Shown: positions 43,052 to 51,972 of the stretch, piece by piece
Numbering within the stretch: position 1 is the stretch's first letter
Layout of the letters: the number at the start of each line of letters is the position of its first letter
NCBI RefSeq assembly: GCF_001507595.1
Contig: NZ_LQBQ01000003.1
Span: 53,399 to 117,398 of the forward strand
Direction of reading: 5' to 3'
Length of the DNA: 64,000 nt
Source: Ruegeria marisrubri
Lineage (GTDB): Bacteria; Pseudomonadota; Alphaproteobacteria; Rhodobacterales; Rhodobacteraceae
Position numbers and translations under genes: made by a program
The notes under the pieces: generated by a model
The model's input: the letters and a program-made list of their open reading frames with translations, nothing else
The model's database searches: none
What the model was told of the DNA's origin: nothing

Positions 43052-44083
43052 ATGAAGCATCGCACCTTTTTCTGGTTCATACTGCCGACGCTTTCAGCAA
43101 TGATCTTGTTCATTGCGCTGCCTATCGTCTCGGTTTTCATTCAGTCTCTTTTCGTACAACACGAACAGGTCCTGATCGTTTCCGAGAGTTGCGGGCCGTT
43201 CGGCTGCAAGGAAACCACGTCGATCGATACCGAGGCGACAGCCAAGCTGCGCGAAGAACAGCCGCTGGGGCGTTTCAACGGGTTGGGGACATATGTCAAC
43301 CGGTCGCACCTGGCATTCGTTGAAGTCGGTGAAGCATGGCGCAACACCGAGACCTTTGGTGAGTTCTGGTCGCAGATATTCAACCTGCCATTCTATCGCG
43401 CCTTGATCTTTACTTTGACCTATACCGCCGTCGTCACGCCGCTGGTCATTGTCTTGGGTCTGGCGATTGCTGTCGGCGTCAACAACCTGCCGAAAATGCT
43501 GAAGGGCCCATCGATCTTCATTTCGCTGCTGCCGTTCCTTGTCACGCCGCTTGTCGGGTCGCTCATCCTGTTCTGGATGGTCGACAGTGACGGTGTGATC
43601 GGCGCGACCATGCAGCGGGTTTTCAACGACCCATCGCTCAGCCTGAAGGCGTCAACCGCGCTGACTTGGACCATGCTGATCGTCTACGGGGTGTGGCATA
43701 CGTTGCCGTTCAGCTTCATCACCTTTTACGCGGGGCTTCAGACCGTCCCCGAAGACACAATGGAAGCGGCGATGATCGACGGCGCAACGAAGTGGCAGCG
43801 CATGATCCACGTGGTCGTACCCCACCTGGCGCCGCTGATGTCCTTCGTGACGCTGATGCTGCTGATGGACAACTTCCGCGTTTTCGAACCAATCGTCAGC
43901 TTCAAGGCCGAAGCCCACGCGACCTCTCTCAGCTGGATCATCTACAACGACCTGCGCGAAAGCGGAAACCCGCTTTATGGCTCGGCTGGAGCGACCTCGA
44001 TGATGACCATCATCGGTGTGGTGATCCTGCTGACACCGGTGCTGATCCGCACCTGGCGTGACTTCAACCGCAAAGCACATTGA
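43052..44083 (+). CDS. ABC transporter permease (sugar type, first subunit)
   Basis: The 343-residue protein has an N-terminal helix, a periplasmic loop with a Cys pair (SCGPFGCKE), then about five further helices. It carries the EAA coupling motif (EAAMIDGATKWQRMIHVVVP) that docks on the ATPase. The start at 43052 gives a normal MKHRTFFWFILPTL beginning; a longer frame runs back into the previous gene and is not credible. It precedes the second permease by 10 bases. Confidence 0.93.
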   Translation: MKHRTFFWFILPTLSAMILFIALPIVSVFIQSLFVQHEQVLIVSESCGPFGCKETTSIDTEATAKLREEQPLGRFNGLGTYVNRSHLAFVEVGEAWRNTETFGEFWSQIFNLPFYRALIFTLTYTAVVTPLVIVLGLAIAVGVNNLPKMLKGPSIFISLLPFLVTPLVGSLILFWMVDSDGVIGATMQRVFNDPSLSLKASTALTWTMLIVYGVWHTLPFSFITFYAGLQTVPEDTMEAAMIDGATKWQRMIHVVVPHLAPLMSFVTLMLLMDNFRVFEPIVSFKAEAHATSLSWIIYNDLRESGNPLYGSAGATSMMTIIGVVILLTPVLIRTWRDFNRKAH

Positions 44084-44093
44084 GGGCAAGATC

Positions 44094-44975
44094 ATGGCAA
44101 CCAAAGCACAATCCCGCATTACCCCGCTGACCGTGATTTCCTTTGCCTTCGTGGCGCTCTGGCTCCTCATCGCGGCCTTCCCGTTCTTCTGGACCTTCTG
44201 GGGCAGCTTCAAGGTACAGTCGGATTTCTTCTCGAAAGCCGATTGGCAAAACGCCATCTACGGCGTCAACACCATCAAGCAAACCGGCAGTGCCTTCACC
44301 TTTGATGGGTACTACGGCGCGTGGGTGACCGAAGAATTCTGGCGCAACGTCATCAACACCGGCATCGTCGTCTTCTTTACCGTCGTGATCTCTCTGACCT
44401 TTGGTACGCTGGGCGGCTATGCCCTTGCCCGGTCTGGATTCCGCTACGCGTTCTGGCTCTTGATGGCGGCGCTGGTGTTCCGGGCCATGCCGCATATCAC
44501 TCTGGTATCAGGCTACCTTCTGCCGTTCTTCGAGTGGAACATATGGGGCATCCTGCCAACCACCATCATCGTGCTGGTGGCCATCAACCAGCCCTTTACG
44601 CTGTGGATGCTACACTCGTTTTTCCTGAACATCCCCAAGGACATGGACGAAAGCGCCATGGTCGACGGTTGCACCCGGTTTCAGGCATTCCGGCACGTGA
44701 TCATTCCGGTGATGTGGCCGGGCGTGATCACCACCGGCCTGTTTAGCTTCCTGCTGGCCTACAATGACTTTGCCGTGACCGCGATGCTGCTCAGTTCCGA
44801 GAACGAAACGATCATTCCCGCGATCAACAGCTTCCTGGGCACCACTCAGGTCGAAGGCAAGGTGATGTACGCCGTCGCCGCCGTGGTCTCCGCCACCGCC
44901 CCGCTATTCGTGCTGATCCTGTTCTTCCAGCGCCAGATCGTCAGCGGCCTGACCGCCGGCGCCGTGAAGGGCTGA
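44094..44975 (+). CDS. ABC transporter permease (sugar type, second subunit)
   Basis: The 293-residue protein has six membrane helices and the EAA-type motif (DESAMVDGCTRFQAFRHVII and PVMWPG). It pairs with the preceding permease to form the channel. Its stop TGA overlaps the ATG of SnoaL protein B by one base, which ties the transporter and the first SnoaL enzyme into one transcript. Confidence 0.93.
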   Translation: MATKAQSRITPLTVISFAFVALWLLIAAFPFFWTFWGSFKVQSDFFSKADWQNAIYGVNTIKQTGSAFTFDGYYGAWVTEEFWRNVINTGIVVFFTVVISLTFGTLGGYALARSGFRYAFWLLMAALVFRAMPHITLVSGYLLPFFEWNIWGILPTTIIVLVAINQPFTLWMLHSFFLNIPKDMDESAMVDGCTRFQAFRHVIIPVMWPGVITTGLFSFLLAYNDFAVTAMLLSSENETIIPAINSFLGTTQVEGKVMYAVAAVVSATAPLFVLILFFQRQIVSGLTAGAVKG

Positions 44976-46000
44976 TGCAGATGCAGGTCCACGACCACAA
45001 CAAGGCCATGCTCGCCCCCCTGCGCGCCGCGCTTGCAAGCTGCGATGCGCCGCGGGTCCGGGCAGCTCTGCTGGAGGCCTTCGCCCCCGAAGCGAAGATC
45101 CGCCTCTGCCAGCCCTTCCCGGAAGTGGACGGCCCGCAGGAACTCTGGGAGCGCGTCTACGCGCCCCTGATGGCAGCGATACCAGACATGGAGCGCCGCG
45201 ACTTCATCGTGATGGCCGGCCCGCGCTGGGGCGAAGGCAAGAGCGGCAACTGGGTCGGTCTCGGCGGCAATTTCACGGGCAGCTTTCAGGCGCCCTGGCT
45301 CGGCATCCCGGCGCAAGTCAAGCCGGTGTTTATGCGCTACCACGAATACCTCCGCATCGAGGACGGCCAAATCGTCGAGATGGAGGGGTTATGGGACATC
45401 CCGCAGGTGATGCTGCAAGCAGGAGCCTGGCCGATGGCGCCGCAGCTCGGGGTGGAATGGATGTGCCCCGGCCCCGCCGACGGCGCGGGCGTGATCACCG
45501 CCCCGTATGACGCAGAGCATGCCGATACCTCGGTGCGGCTGGTCTGGGACATGCTGCACGATCTGAAGCAGGGCGATGCCCAGACCCCGGAACGCGGGCT
45601 GTGCGGCTTCTGGCACCCGCACGCCATGTGGTACGGGCCTGCGGGGCTCGGCACCGCGCGCGGCCATGACGCCATCGCCAACCGGATCTTCCGCCAGTTC
45701 CGCGAGGGGCTGTCGGAGAACACCCGCCACCTCGACGAGGGAGTGTTCTTCGGCGACCACAACCTGGTCGCCTTCACCGGCTGGCCCTCGGGTACCGCGG
45801 TGCATTCCGGCGGCGGCCTTCTCGGCCTCGCCCCCACTGGCCGCCGCGTCACCCGCAGCAGCCTGGATTTCTGGCGTATCGAAGACGGGCTGATCCGCGA
45901 GTGCTGGGTGATGATCGACGTGATCGACCTCTACCGGCAAATGGGCGTCGACGTCTTTGCCCGCATGGCCGCCCTTAACGGCTGCCCGGAGGCCGCGTGA
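44975..46000 (+). CDS. Two-domain SnoaL/NTF2-like protein B
   Basis: This 341-residue paralogue of proteins A and D has a first domain with MERRDFIVMAG, WVGLGGNFTG, and the shared junction LWDIPQVMLQAGAWPMAPQ and CPGPADG. The second domain has HAMWYGPAGLGTARG and the shared ending DLYRQMGVDVFARM. No signal peptide is present, so it acts in the cytosol. Codon use appears especially GC-rich. It is translationally coupled to the transporter. The reaction is unknown; conserved His and Asp residues in each pocket suggest catalysis rather than mere binding. Confidence 0.83.
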   Translation: MQMQVHDHNKAMLAPLRAALASCDAPRVRAALLEAFAPEAKIRLCQPFPEVDGPQELWERVYAPLMAAIPDMERRDFIVMAGPRWGEGKSGNWVGLGGNFTGSFQAPWLGIPAQVKPVFMRYHEYLRIEDGQIVEMEGLWDIPQVMLQAGAWPMAPQLGVEWMCPGPADGAGVITAPYDAEHADTSVRLVWDMLHDLKQGDAQTPERGLCGFWHPHAMWYGPAGLGTARGHDAIANRIFRQFREGLSENTRHLDEGVFFGDHNLVAFTGWPSGTAVHSGGGLLGLAPTGRRVTRSSLDFWRIEDGLIRECWVMIDVIDLYRQMGVDVFARMAALNGCPEAA

Positions 46001-46098
46001 TGAGCGCCGCCGCCCGCCATAACGCCGTTGCCCGCCACCCGGCGCTCAACCGGATGCCAAGGGATTTTTTGACGGACGGACGTCTTCTCCCCGTCTGA
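46000..46098 (+). CDS. Possible 32-residue peptide overlapping SnoaL B stop
   Basis: An ATG overlapping the stop of SnoaL B by one base opens a frame of 32 residues (MSAAARHNAVARHPALNR, then MPRDFLTDGRLLPV). It has no recognisable family and could be a chance frame or the stump of a lost gene. Part of it is inside the hairpin at 46055-46116. The overlapping arrangement resembles the real couplings in this operon, which is the only support. Confidence 0.25.
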   Translation: MSAAARHNAVARHPALNRMPRDFLTDGRLLPV

Positions 46099-46116
46099 TC
46101 ACATCATCCCTTGGCA
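46055..46116. other. Long-armed inverted repeat between SnoaL B and SnoaL C
   Basis: TGCCAAGGGAT and ATCCCTTGGCA are perfect inverted copies 40 bases apart, with a smaller inner stem (GACGG/CCGTC). The right arm lies 20 bases before the SnoaL C start. It may fold in mRNA to adjust expression of the downstream genes or be a protein-binding site. Confidence 0.5.
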
Positions 46117-46136
46117 ACAAATTGAAGGACCAGAGC

Positions 46137-46667
46137 ATGAAAGGCTCCCGACCTGAACAAGCCGTGCTGACCAAAGACACGGACATGAGCAAAACCGAAG
46201 ACACGCGCCGCGTGATCGAAGCCATGGTCGACGGCCTGAACGACCACCGCATCAACGATATTGGCGAGTTCTTCGCCGAAGGCTTTCGCTGGATGGGCAA
46301 TCAGGGCTGCGGCACGAAGAACGGCGTGAAGGAGTTTCAGGACAACTGGCAGCGCCCCTTCCAGGCTGCGTTTTCCGACAAGGTCTGCATTGACGAGGCG
46401 CGGCTCTACATGGGCGAATGGGCCGCGGCCTTTGGCCGGCAGGAGGCGACCCATTCGGGCGAATTCCTGGGCATCCCGCCCACCGGCAAGCGGGTCGAGA
46501 TCCGCTACATGGATTTCTGGAAAGTGGTCGACGGCAAGATCGTCGACAACTGGGTGAATGTCGATTTCGCCCATGTCGCCGCGCAGCTGGGCGTCGACCT
46601 GTTCCAGGGCCATGGCTGGGAAGCATATGACCGGGGCGAGAAAACTCCGCCTCGCCCCGACAACTGA
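46137..46667 (+). CDS. Single-domain SnoaL/NTF2-like protein C
   Basis: The 176-residue protein has one NTF2-like domain that resembles the second domain of proteins A, B and [39 protein letters not shown] and [10 protein letters not shown]. The ATG at 46137 has AAGGA 7 bases before it; an ATG at 46185 would remove a poorly conserved tail. It precedes the HisD-fold gene by 11 bases. It could supply a separate catalytic step or pair with another SnoaL protein. Confidence 0.83.
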   Translation: MKGSRPEQAVLTKDTDMSKTEDTRRVIEAMVDGLNDHRINDIGEFFAEGFRWMGNQGCGTKNGVKEFQDNWQRPFQAAFSDKVCIDEARLYMGEWAAAFGRQEATHSGEFLGIPPTGKRVEIRYMDFWKVVDGKIVDNWVNVDFAHVAAQLGVDLFQGHGWEAYDRGEKTPPRPDN

Positions 46668-46678
46668 GGATCAGAACT

Positions 46679-47989
46679 ATGACTATTGAATATCTGAAAC
46701 GAGGCAAGCCCGAAGCGGATCGTGCCGAGGATGACGCCAAGACCCGCGCCGTGGTCGAGGCGACGCTGAAGGACATCGAAACCCGTGGCGACGCCGCCAT
46801 ACGTGAGCTGAGCGAGAAATTCGACAACTATTCGCCCGCCTCGTTCCGCCTGTCGCAGCAGGAGATCGACGACCTGATTGCCCAGCTTTCGGACCGCGAG
46901 CTGGCCGACATCAAGTTTGCGCAAAAGCAGGTGATGAATTTCGCCCGCGCGCAACGCGCCTCGATGACCGATATCGAGGTCGAGACCCTGCCGGGCGTGA
47001 TCCTGGGCCACAAGAACATCCCCGTGCAGTCGGTGGGCTGCTATGTGCCCGGCGGCAAGTTCCCGATGGTGGCCTCGGCCCATATGTCGGTGGCAACGGC
47101 CAGCGTTGCGGGCGTGCCGCGCATCATCGCCTGCACCCCGCCGTTCCAGGGCAAGCCCAACCCGGCGGTGATCGCCGCCATGCATCTGGGCGGCGCGCAC
47201 GAGATCTATGTCATGGGCGGCATCCAGGCGATCGGCGCGATGGCGCTGGGTACCGAAACGATCGACCCGGTGCACATGCTGGTCGGACCCGGCAACGCCT
47301 TCGTGGCCGAGGCCAAGCGGCAGCTGTTCGGCCGCGTCGGCATCGACCTGTTCGCCGGCCCGACCGAGACCATGGTGATCGCGGATGAAACCGTCGATGC
47401 CGAGATCTGCGCCACCGACCTGCTGGGGCAGGCCGAACATGGCTACAACAGCCCCTGCGTTCTGGTGACAAACTCGCGCAAGCTGGCCCAAGACACCCTG
47501 AGCGAGATCGACCGCCTGCTGGGTGTTCTGCCCACAGCCGGCACCGCCAAGGTCAGTTGGGAGGAATACGGCGAGGTCATCGTTTGCGATACGTATGACG
47601 AGATGCTGCAGGTGGCAGACGACATCGCGTCCGAGCATGTTCAGGTGATGACCGACCGCGATGACTGGTTCCTGGACAACATGACCTGCTACGGCGCGTT
47701 GTTCCTGGGGCCGCGGACGAACGTGGCCAACGGCGACAAGGTGATCGGTACCAACCACACGCTGCCCACGAAAAAGGCCGGGCGCTATACCGGCGGGTTG
47801 TGGGTCGGCAAGTTCCTGAAAACCCACAGCTACCAGAAGGTCACCACCGACGAGGCCGCCACCATGATCGGCGAATACGGCTCGCGGCTTTGCATGCTCG
47901 AAGGCTTCGTCGGCCATGCCGAACAGTGCAACGTGCGTGTGCGGCGCTATGGCGGCAAGAACGTGCCCTATGGAGAGGCAGCAGAATGA
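46679..47989 (+). CDS. Histidinol-dehydrogenase-fold NAD-dependent dehydrogenase
   Basis: The 436-residue protein keeps the HisD metal and catalytic residues: Gln251 and His254 ([10 protein letters not shown]), the Glu-His pair in ASEHVQVM, the Asp in [14 protein letters not shown] and the His in GFVGHAEQ. It is probably not the histidine-biosynthesis enzyme, because no his genes are near and it sits inside a catabolic operon. The best-known catabolic relative is sulfopropanediol 3-dehydrogenase (HpsN), which takes a primary alcohol to a carboxylate. A comparable four-electron oxidation of the imported substrate is likely. It overlaps SnoaL D by ATGA. Confidence 0.88.
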   Translation: MTIEYLKRGKPEADRAEDDAKTRAVVEATLKDIETRGDAAIRELSEKFDNYSPASFRLSQQEIDDLIAQLSDRELADIKFAQKQVMNFARAQRASMTDIEVETLPGVILGHKNIPVQSVGCYVPGGKFPMVASAHMSVATASVAGVPRIIACTPPFQGKPNPAVIAAMHLGGAHEIYVMGGIQAIGAMALGTETIDPVHMLVGPGNAFVAEAKRQLFGRVGIDLFAGPTETMVIADETVDAEICATDLLGQAEHGYNSPCVLVTNSRKLAQDTLSEIDRLLGVLPTAGTAKVSWEEYGEVIVCDTYDEMLQVADDIASEHVQVMTDRDDWFLDNMTCYGALFLGPRTNVANGDKVIGTNHTLPTKKAGRYTGGLWVGKFLKTHSYQKVTTDEAATMIGEYGSRLCMLEGFVGHAEQCNVRVRRYGGKNVPYGEAAE

Positions 47990-49041
47990 GTACGGACATC
48001 CACACTCAGAACAAAGCCCTGATCGCGCCGGTGCGCGAGGCAATGCGTGACTTCAGCGAACAAGGCGTGCGCGCCGCGCTGGAGACACTGATCGCGCCCG
48101 ACGCGGTGGTGCACATGTGTCACCCGTTCGGCGACCTGACCGGCCCGGCAGAGCTTTATGACACATGCTACGCCCCGCTGCTGAACGCCATGCCGGACCT
48201 TGAGCGCCGCGACTGGATCGTCATGGGCGGGCGCACCGAACACGGCGGCGACTGGATCGGCTGCGGCGGCCACTACTATGGCACCTTCGTGCGACCTTGG
48301 CTGGACATTCCGCCGACCGGCCATCTCACCCACATGCGCTTCCACGAGTTCTACCGCTTTGAGGAAGGCCGCGTGGTCGAGATCCAGACCATCTGGGACA
48401 TGCCCGAGGTGATGATGCAGGCCAAGGCCTGGCCGATGGCGCCCTCGCTCGGCTTGGAGTTCTGCATCCCCGGTCCGGCAACGCTGGACGGCATCGTGCC
48501 CGGCCCCTGGGACGAGGAAAAATCGCAGGCCTCCTGCGCCCATATCGTCGAGATGCTGAGCCATCTGAAGAAACACCCGAGCCAGGGTGGCCCGGAAGTG
48601 ATGGAGATGCCGCGCTTCTGGCATGAGCGGATGAATTGGTACGGACCTGCGGGCATCGGCACCGGCCGCGGCATCTCGGGGTTCCGCAACTGGCACCAGA
48701 TCCCGTTCCTCAACGGCATGCCTGACCGCGGCCAGTACCTGGACGAGATCACCTATCACTTCTTCGGCGATGGCGACTATGCGGCCGTGACCGGCTGGCC
48801 CAACATGATCCAGACCGTCACTCACGACGGCTGGATGGGCATCGCGCCGTCGGGCAAGCGCATCACCATGCGCTCGCTGGACTTCTGGCGGCTGGAGAAT
48901 GGCAAAATCCGTGAAAACTGGGTCACGGTGGACATCCTGGACGCCTACCGCCAGTTGGGCGTAGATGTCTTCGCCCGCCTGCGTGAGTTCAACAAGGCCC
49001 GCGTGCCAGGCGGCATTCCATTTCCCGTCGGCGAGGCATGA
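47986..49041 (+). CDS. Two-domain SnoaL/NTF2-like protein D
   Basis: This 351-residue paralogue of B matches it closely along its length: [66 protein letters not shown] and [14 protein letters not shown]. It overlaps the HisD-fold gene by four bases. The SDR gene begins one base after its stop. Three such paralogues in one cluster argue for distinct substrates along one pathway rather than redundancy. Confidence 0.84.
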   Translation: MSTDIHTQNKALIAPVREAMRDFSEQGVRAALETLIAPDAVVHMCHPFGDLTGPAELYDTCYAPLLNAMPDLERRDWIVMGGRTEHGGDWIGCGGHYYGTFVRPWLDIPPTGHLTHMRFHEFYRFEEGRVVEIQTIWDMPEVMMQAKAWPMAPSLGLEFCIPGPATLDGIVPGPWDEEKSQASCAHIVEMLSHLKKHPSQGGPEVMEMPRFWHERMNWYGPAGIGTGRGISGFRNWHQIPFLNGMPDRGQYLDEITYHFFGDGDYAAVTGWPNMIQTVTHDGWMGIAPSGKRITMRSLDFWRLENGKIRENWVTVDILDAYRQLGVDVFARLREFNKARVPGGIPFPVGEA

Positions 49042-49042
49042 C

Positions 49043-49810
49043 ATGACACAATTCCCCAGCACCCCCAGTTTCAGCCTAGAAGGTAAAAATGCCCTGATCG
49101 CCGGCGCCTCGTCCGGCATCGGCATGGCCTGCGCCGTTGCGTTGGCTGAACACGGTGCTGAGGTCACCCTTGCCGCGCGTCGAGCGGATGCGCTGCAAGA
49201 CATCGCGGCAGATATGACAGCTCGAGGCTGGGCGGCAAAGGTGCTTCAACTGGATGTGGGCGACGTCGCGGCCACCGCAGAGGCAGTGGCAGAAAACGGC
49301 CCCTTCGACATCTTGGTGAACTCCGCCGGCACCGCCCGGCACGGCAAGGCCCTGGAGACCGCACCGGAGGATTTCGACGCGGTGATGGATGTGAATGTCC
49401 GCGGCGCCTACTTCCTGACCCAGGCGGTCGCCAAGGGTCTCATCGCCGCGGGCCGCCCCGGCTCGCTGATCAACATCTCCAGCCAGATGGGCCACGTCGG
49501 CGGCCGCGAGCGCGCGGTCTACTGTGCGTCAAAATTCGCGGTCGAAGGCTTTACCAAGGCAATGGCACTGGAGTTCGGACCTGCGAAAATCCGCGTCAAC
49601 ACGGTCTGCCCGACCTTCATCCTCACCGATCTGACCCAGTCAACGTTTGACGATCCGGAAAAACGCGCCTGGGTGCTGGACAAGATCAAGCTCGGCCGCC
49701 CGGGCGAAGTCGAGGACATCATGGGCGCGGTCGTCTACCTCGCGTCGGACGCCGCCAGCCTTGTCACCGGCACGGCGCTGATGGTTGACGGAGGTTGGAC
49801 GGCAGACTGA
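49043..49810 (+). CDS. Short-chain dehydrogenase/reductase
   Basis: The 255-residue protein has the classical SDR features: the NAD(P) loop GASSGIG (residues 21-27), the NSAG motif in DILVNSAGTARHG, active-site Ser in NISSQMG and the Tyr-x3-Lys pair in VYCASKFAVEG. An Arg-rich turn after beta-2 (AARRADA) may favour NADP. It probably oxidises a secondary alcohol of the imported compound. It ends overlapping the LacI start by one base. Confidence 0.93.
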   Translation: MTQFPSTPSFSLEGKNALIAGASSGIGMACAVALAEHGAEVTLAARRADALQDIAADMTARGWAAKVLQLDVGDVAATAEAVAENGPFDILVNSAGTARHGKALETAPEDFDAVMDVNVRGAYFLTQAVAKGLIAAGRPGSLINISSQMGHVGGRERAVYCASKFAVEGFTKAMALEFGPAKIRVNTVCPTFILTDLTQSTFDDPEKRAWVLDKIKLGRPGEVEDIMGAVVYLASDAASLVTGTALMVDGGWTAD

Positions 49811-50829
49811 TGGTAGCGAGCAAGGTCACCTCACTGGACGTAGCCCGCCTTGCGGGCGTCAGCCAATCCGCGGTCAGCCGGGTGTTCACCCCCGGCGCCT
49901 CGGCCTCCAAGAAGACCATCGAAAAGGTCCGCAAGGCCGCCGAGCAACTGGGATACCGCCCCAATGTTCTGGCACGCGCAATGGTGTCGGGTCGCAGCAG
50001 GATCATCGGACTGATAGTCGCCTACCTGAACAACCAGTTTTATCCCGAGGCATTGGAGAGGCTGTCGAACGCATTGCAGGAACGTGGCTATCACGTTCTG
50101 ATCTTCATGGCCTCGCATTCGTCGAACAATATCGACAATGTCGTCGAAGAAATCCTGGATTTCCAGGTGGACGGGATCATCGCCGCCTCGGTTGCCTTGT
50201 CCTCGGACCTGTCCGAGCGGTGCCGCGCCGCCGATGTGCCGATGGTGCTGTTCAACCGGGCCCAGGATGATCCTGCGATGTCTTCTGTGACATCTGACAA
50301 TGTGGCCGGTGGGCGCAAAGTGGCCGAGTTCCTGCTGGCAGGCCGTCACAAAAAGATCGGCTATATCGCGGGATGGGAAGGGGCCTCGACCCAGCGAGAC
50401 CGCGAAGCAGGTTTTGTGGCGGCGCTGCGCGACGCAGGCACAAACCTGCATGCGCGCGAAGTTGGCAATTTCACCACCAAAGAAGCTCAGGAAGCCGCGC
50501 GGCGCATGTTCGCCAGTGACCCTCCCGATGCTGTCTTTGTTGCCAACGACCATATGGCGATGGCCGTCATGGATACGCTTCGGTTCGAATTGGGCCTGAA
50601 AATCCCGCAGGATGTCTCGATCGTTGGCTACGACGATGTCGCCGTTGCGGCCTGGCCCGCCTACGACTTGACCACTGTTCGGCAACCGGCAAACCGCATG
50701 GTTGCCGAAACCGTCGACATACTTCTCAGCAAGATCGAAAACCCTGACGCCGGCCCGCGCCGGATCGAGATTGACGGACCTCTGATAGTTCGCGGTTCAG
50801 CCCGCATACCTGAAGGATGGAAGACATGA
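49810..50829 (+). CDS. LacI-family transcriptional regulator
   Basis: The 339-residue protein has the LacI helix-turn-helix and hinge (SLDVARLAGVSQSAVSRVF, then KVRKAAEQLGYRPNVLARAM) and a periplasmic-binding-protein-like sensor domain (VSIVGYDDVAVAAW). It normally represses until a sugar-like or polyol inducer binds. It is encoded within the regulon, so it may control itself. The two TGCA-N2-CG-N2-TGCA palindromes at 40506 and 40560 are the likely targets. It overlaps both neighbours. Confidence 0.94.
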   Translation: MVASKVTSLDVARLAGVSQSAVSRVFTPGASASKKTIEKVRKAAEQLGYRPNVLARAMVSGRSRIIGLIVAYLNNQFYPEALERLSNALQERGYHVLIFMASHSSNNIDNVVEEILDFQVDGIIAASVALSSDLSERCRAADVPMVLFNRAQDDPAMSSVTSDNVAGGRKVAEFLLAGRHKKIGYIAGWEGASTQRDREAGFVAALRDAGTNLHAREVGNFTTKEAQEAARRMFASDPPDAVFVANDHMAMAVMDTLRFELGLKIPQDVSIVGYDDVAVAAWPAYDLTTVRQPANRMVAETVDILLSKIENPDAGPRRIEIDGPLIVRGSARIPEGWKT

Positions 50830-51815
50830 AGGGATTTGACCCCAAGTTCAAGGATTTCCCCGACTATATCATCGGCATCACCAAGGAGATCTGGGAAGAC
50901 CGCGGCATCGCCACGCTTCACGACTATTACAGCCCCGACATCGTGGTGCGGTCACCCGCCTCGGTGGTGCTGGGCAACCAGAACGTCATCGGTGCCACGA
51001 TGGCGACCCTGGCCGAATTCCCCGACCGTGAATTGCTGGGCGAGGACGTGATCTGGTCGGGAACGCCCGAAGAGGGAATGCTGAGCTCGCACCGCATCAT
51101 CTCGACCGCCACGCATCTGGCCGACGGCGTCTATGGCAAGGCCACGGGCACCAAACTGCGTTATCGGATCCTGGCGGACTGCCACGCCATCAACAACCAG
51201 ATCAACGACGAATGGCTGATCCGCGATCAGGGCGCGATCGTGCGTCAGATGGGCTGGGACCCCAAGGAATACGCTGCCGACCTCATCGCGCGCGAGGGCG
51301 GGGCGCAGAACTGCGTCAAACCGCTGACGCCTGAAACAGACAAGCCCGGCCCCTACAAGGGGCGCGGCAATGACAACAAATGGGGCCAGCGCTATGCCGA
51401 CATCCTGACCCGGATCATGAGCGCCGACATGGGCGTGATCGAAGCCGAATATGACCGCGCGGTGCAGTCCGAATATGTCGGTGGTGTAACCGGCCACGGC
51501 TGGGGTCCGGTCGACCGGTTCTGGATGGGACTGCGCGCCAGCTTCCCCAATGCCGAGTTCCGCATCGAGCATCAGATCGGCCGCGACGATCCCAACATGC
51601 CGCCCCGTGCCGCCGTGCGGTGGAGCCTGTGGGGCAAGCACGAGGGCTGGGGCGTGTTTGGCGTTCCGACCGGAGCGCAGGTCTATGTGCTGGGCATAAG
51701 CCATGCCGAGTTCGGCGGGTTGATCACCGGCCAGCTGAAGCTGCGCCGCGAATACACGCTGTTCGATGAAACCGCGATCTGGAAGCAGATCCTGCTGCAA
51801 AACGGCGAGGCGTGA
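50826..51815 (+). CDS. Two-domain SnoaL-like protein E, divergent type
   Basis: The 329-residue protein also holds two NTF2-like domains but lacks the DxPxxMxQA and GPAG motifs shared by A, B and D. Landmarks are IGITKEIWEDRGIATLHDYY and SPDIVVRSPASVVLG in domain 1, and WGQRYADILTRIMSADMG and EYVGGVTGHGWGPVDRFW in domain 2. The start at 50826 overlaps the LacI stop by ATGA; an ATG three codons earlier is possible. It probably has a different substrate or reaction from the other SnoaL proteins. Confidence 0.8.
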   Translation: MKGFDPKFKDFPDYIIGITKEIWEDRGIATLHDYYSPDIVVRSPASVVLGNQNVIGATMATLAEFPDRELLGEDVIWSGTPEEGMLSSHRIISTATHLADGVYGKATGTKLRYRILADCHAINNQINDEWLIRDQGAIVRQMGWDPKEYAADLIAREGGAQNCVKPLTPETDKPGPYKGRGNDNKWGQRYADILTRIMSADMGVIEAEYDRAVQSEYVGGVTGHGWGPVDRFWMGLRASFPNAEFRIEHQIGRDDPNMPPRAAVRWSLWGKHEGWGVFGVPTGAQVYVLGISHAEFGGLITGQLKLRREYTLFDETAIWKQILLQNGEA

Positions 51816-51925
51816 TGCAGAAACGGTGGCCATACCGGCTGGACAACAGCCAAGCCACGCGGCGCTATCACGCGCATCGCGCATCCTTGCGGGCACGGCG
51901 GTTGAACCTGCGGCCACCGGGGTGA
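51815..51925 (+). CDS. Possible 36-residue basic peptide after SnoaL E
   Basis: An ATG overlapping the stop of SnoaL E by one base opens a frame of 36 residues that is strongly basic (MQKRWPYRLDNSQATRRY, with many Arg further on). No ribosome site other than coupling is visible and no family is recognised. It is probably a chance frame in the 157-base gap before the bicupin gene. Confidence 0.2.
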   Translation: MQKRWPYRLDNSQATRRYHAHRASLRARRLNLRPPG

Positions 51926-51972
51926 GGGGCAGTTTTCGCTTCCCTTCAACCTCAATCGACAGGAGTCACCAG

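Noticed and set aside
46679..47989. Calling the HisD-fold gene hisD of histidine synthesis
   Set aside because: No other his genes are nearby and it is translationally coupled to a SnoaL gene in a catabolic operon.
46505..48043. A 512-residue minus-strand open frame
   Set aside because: It is antisense to the HisD-fold gene, whose catalytic residues are all visible; composition of the antisense frame is typical of a shadow.
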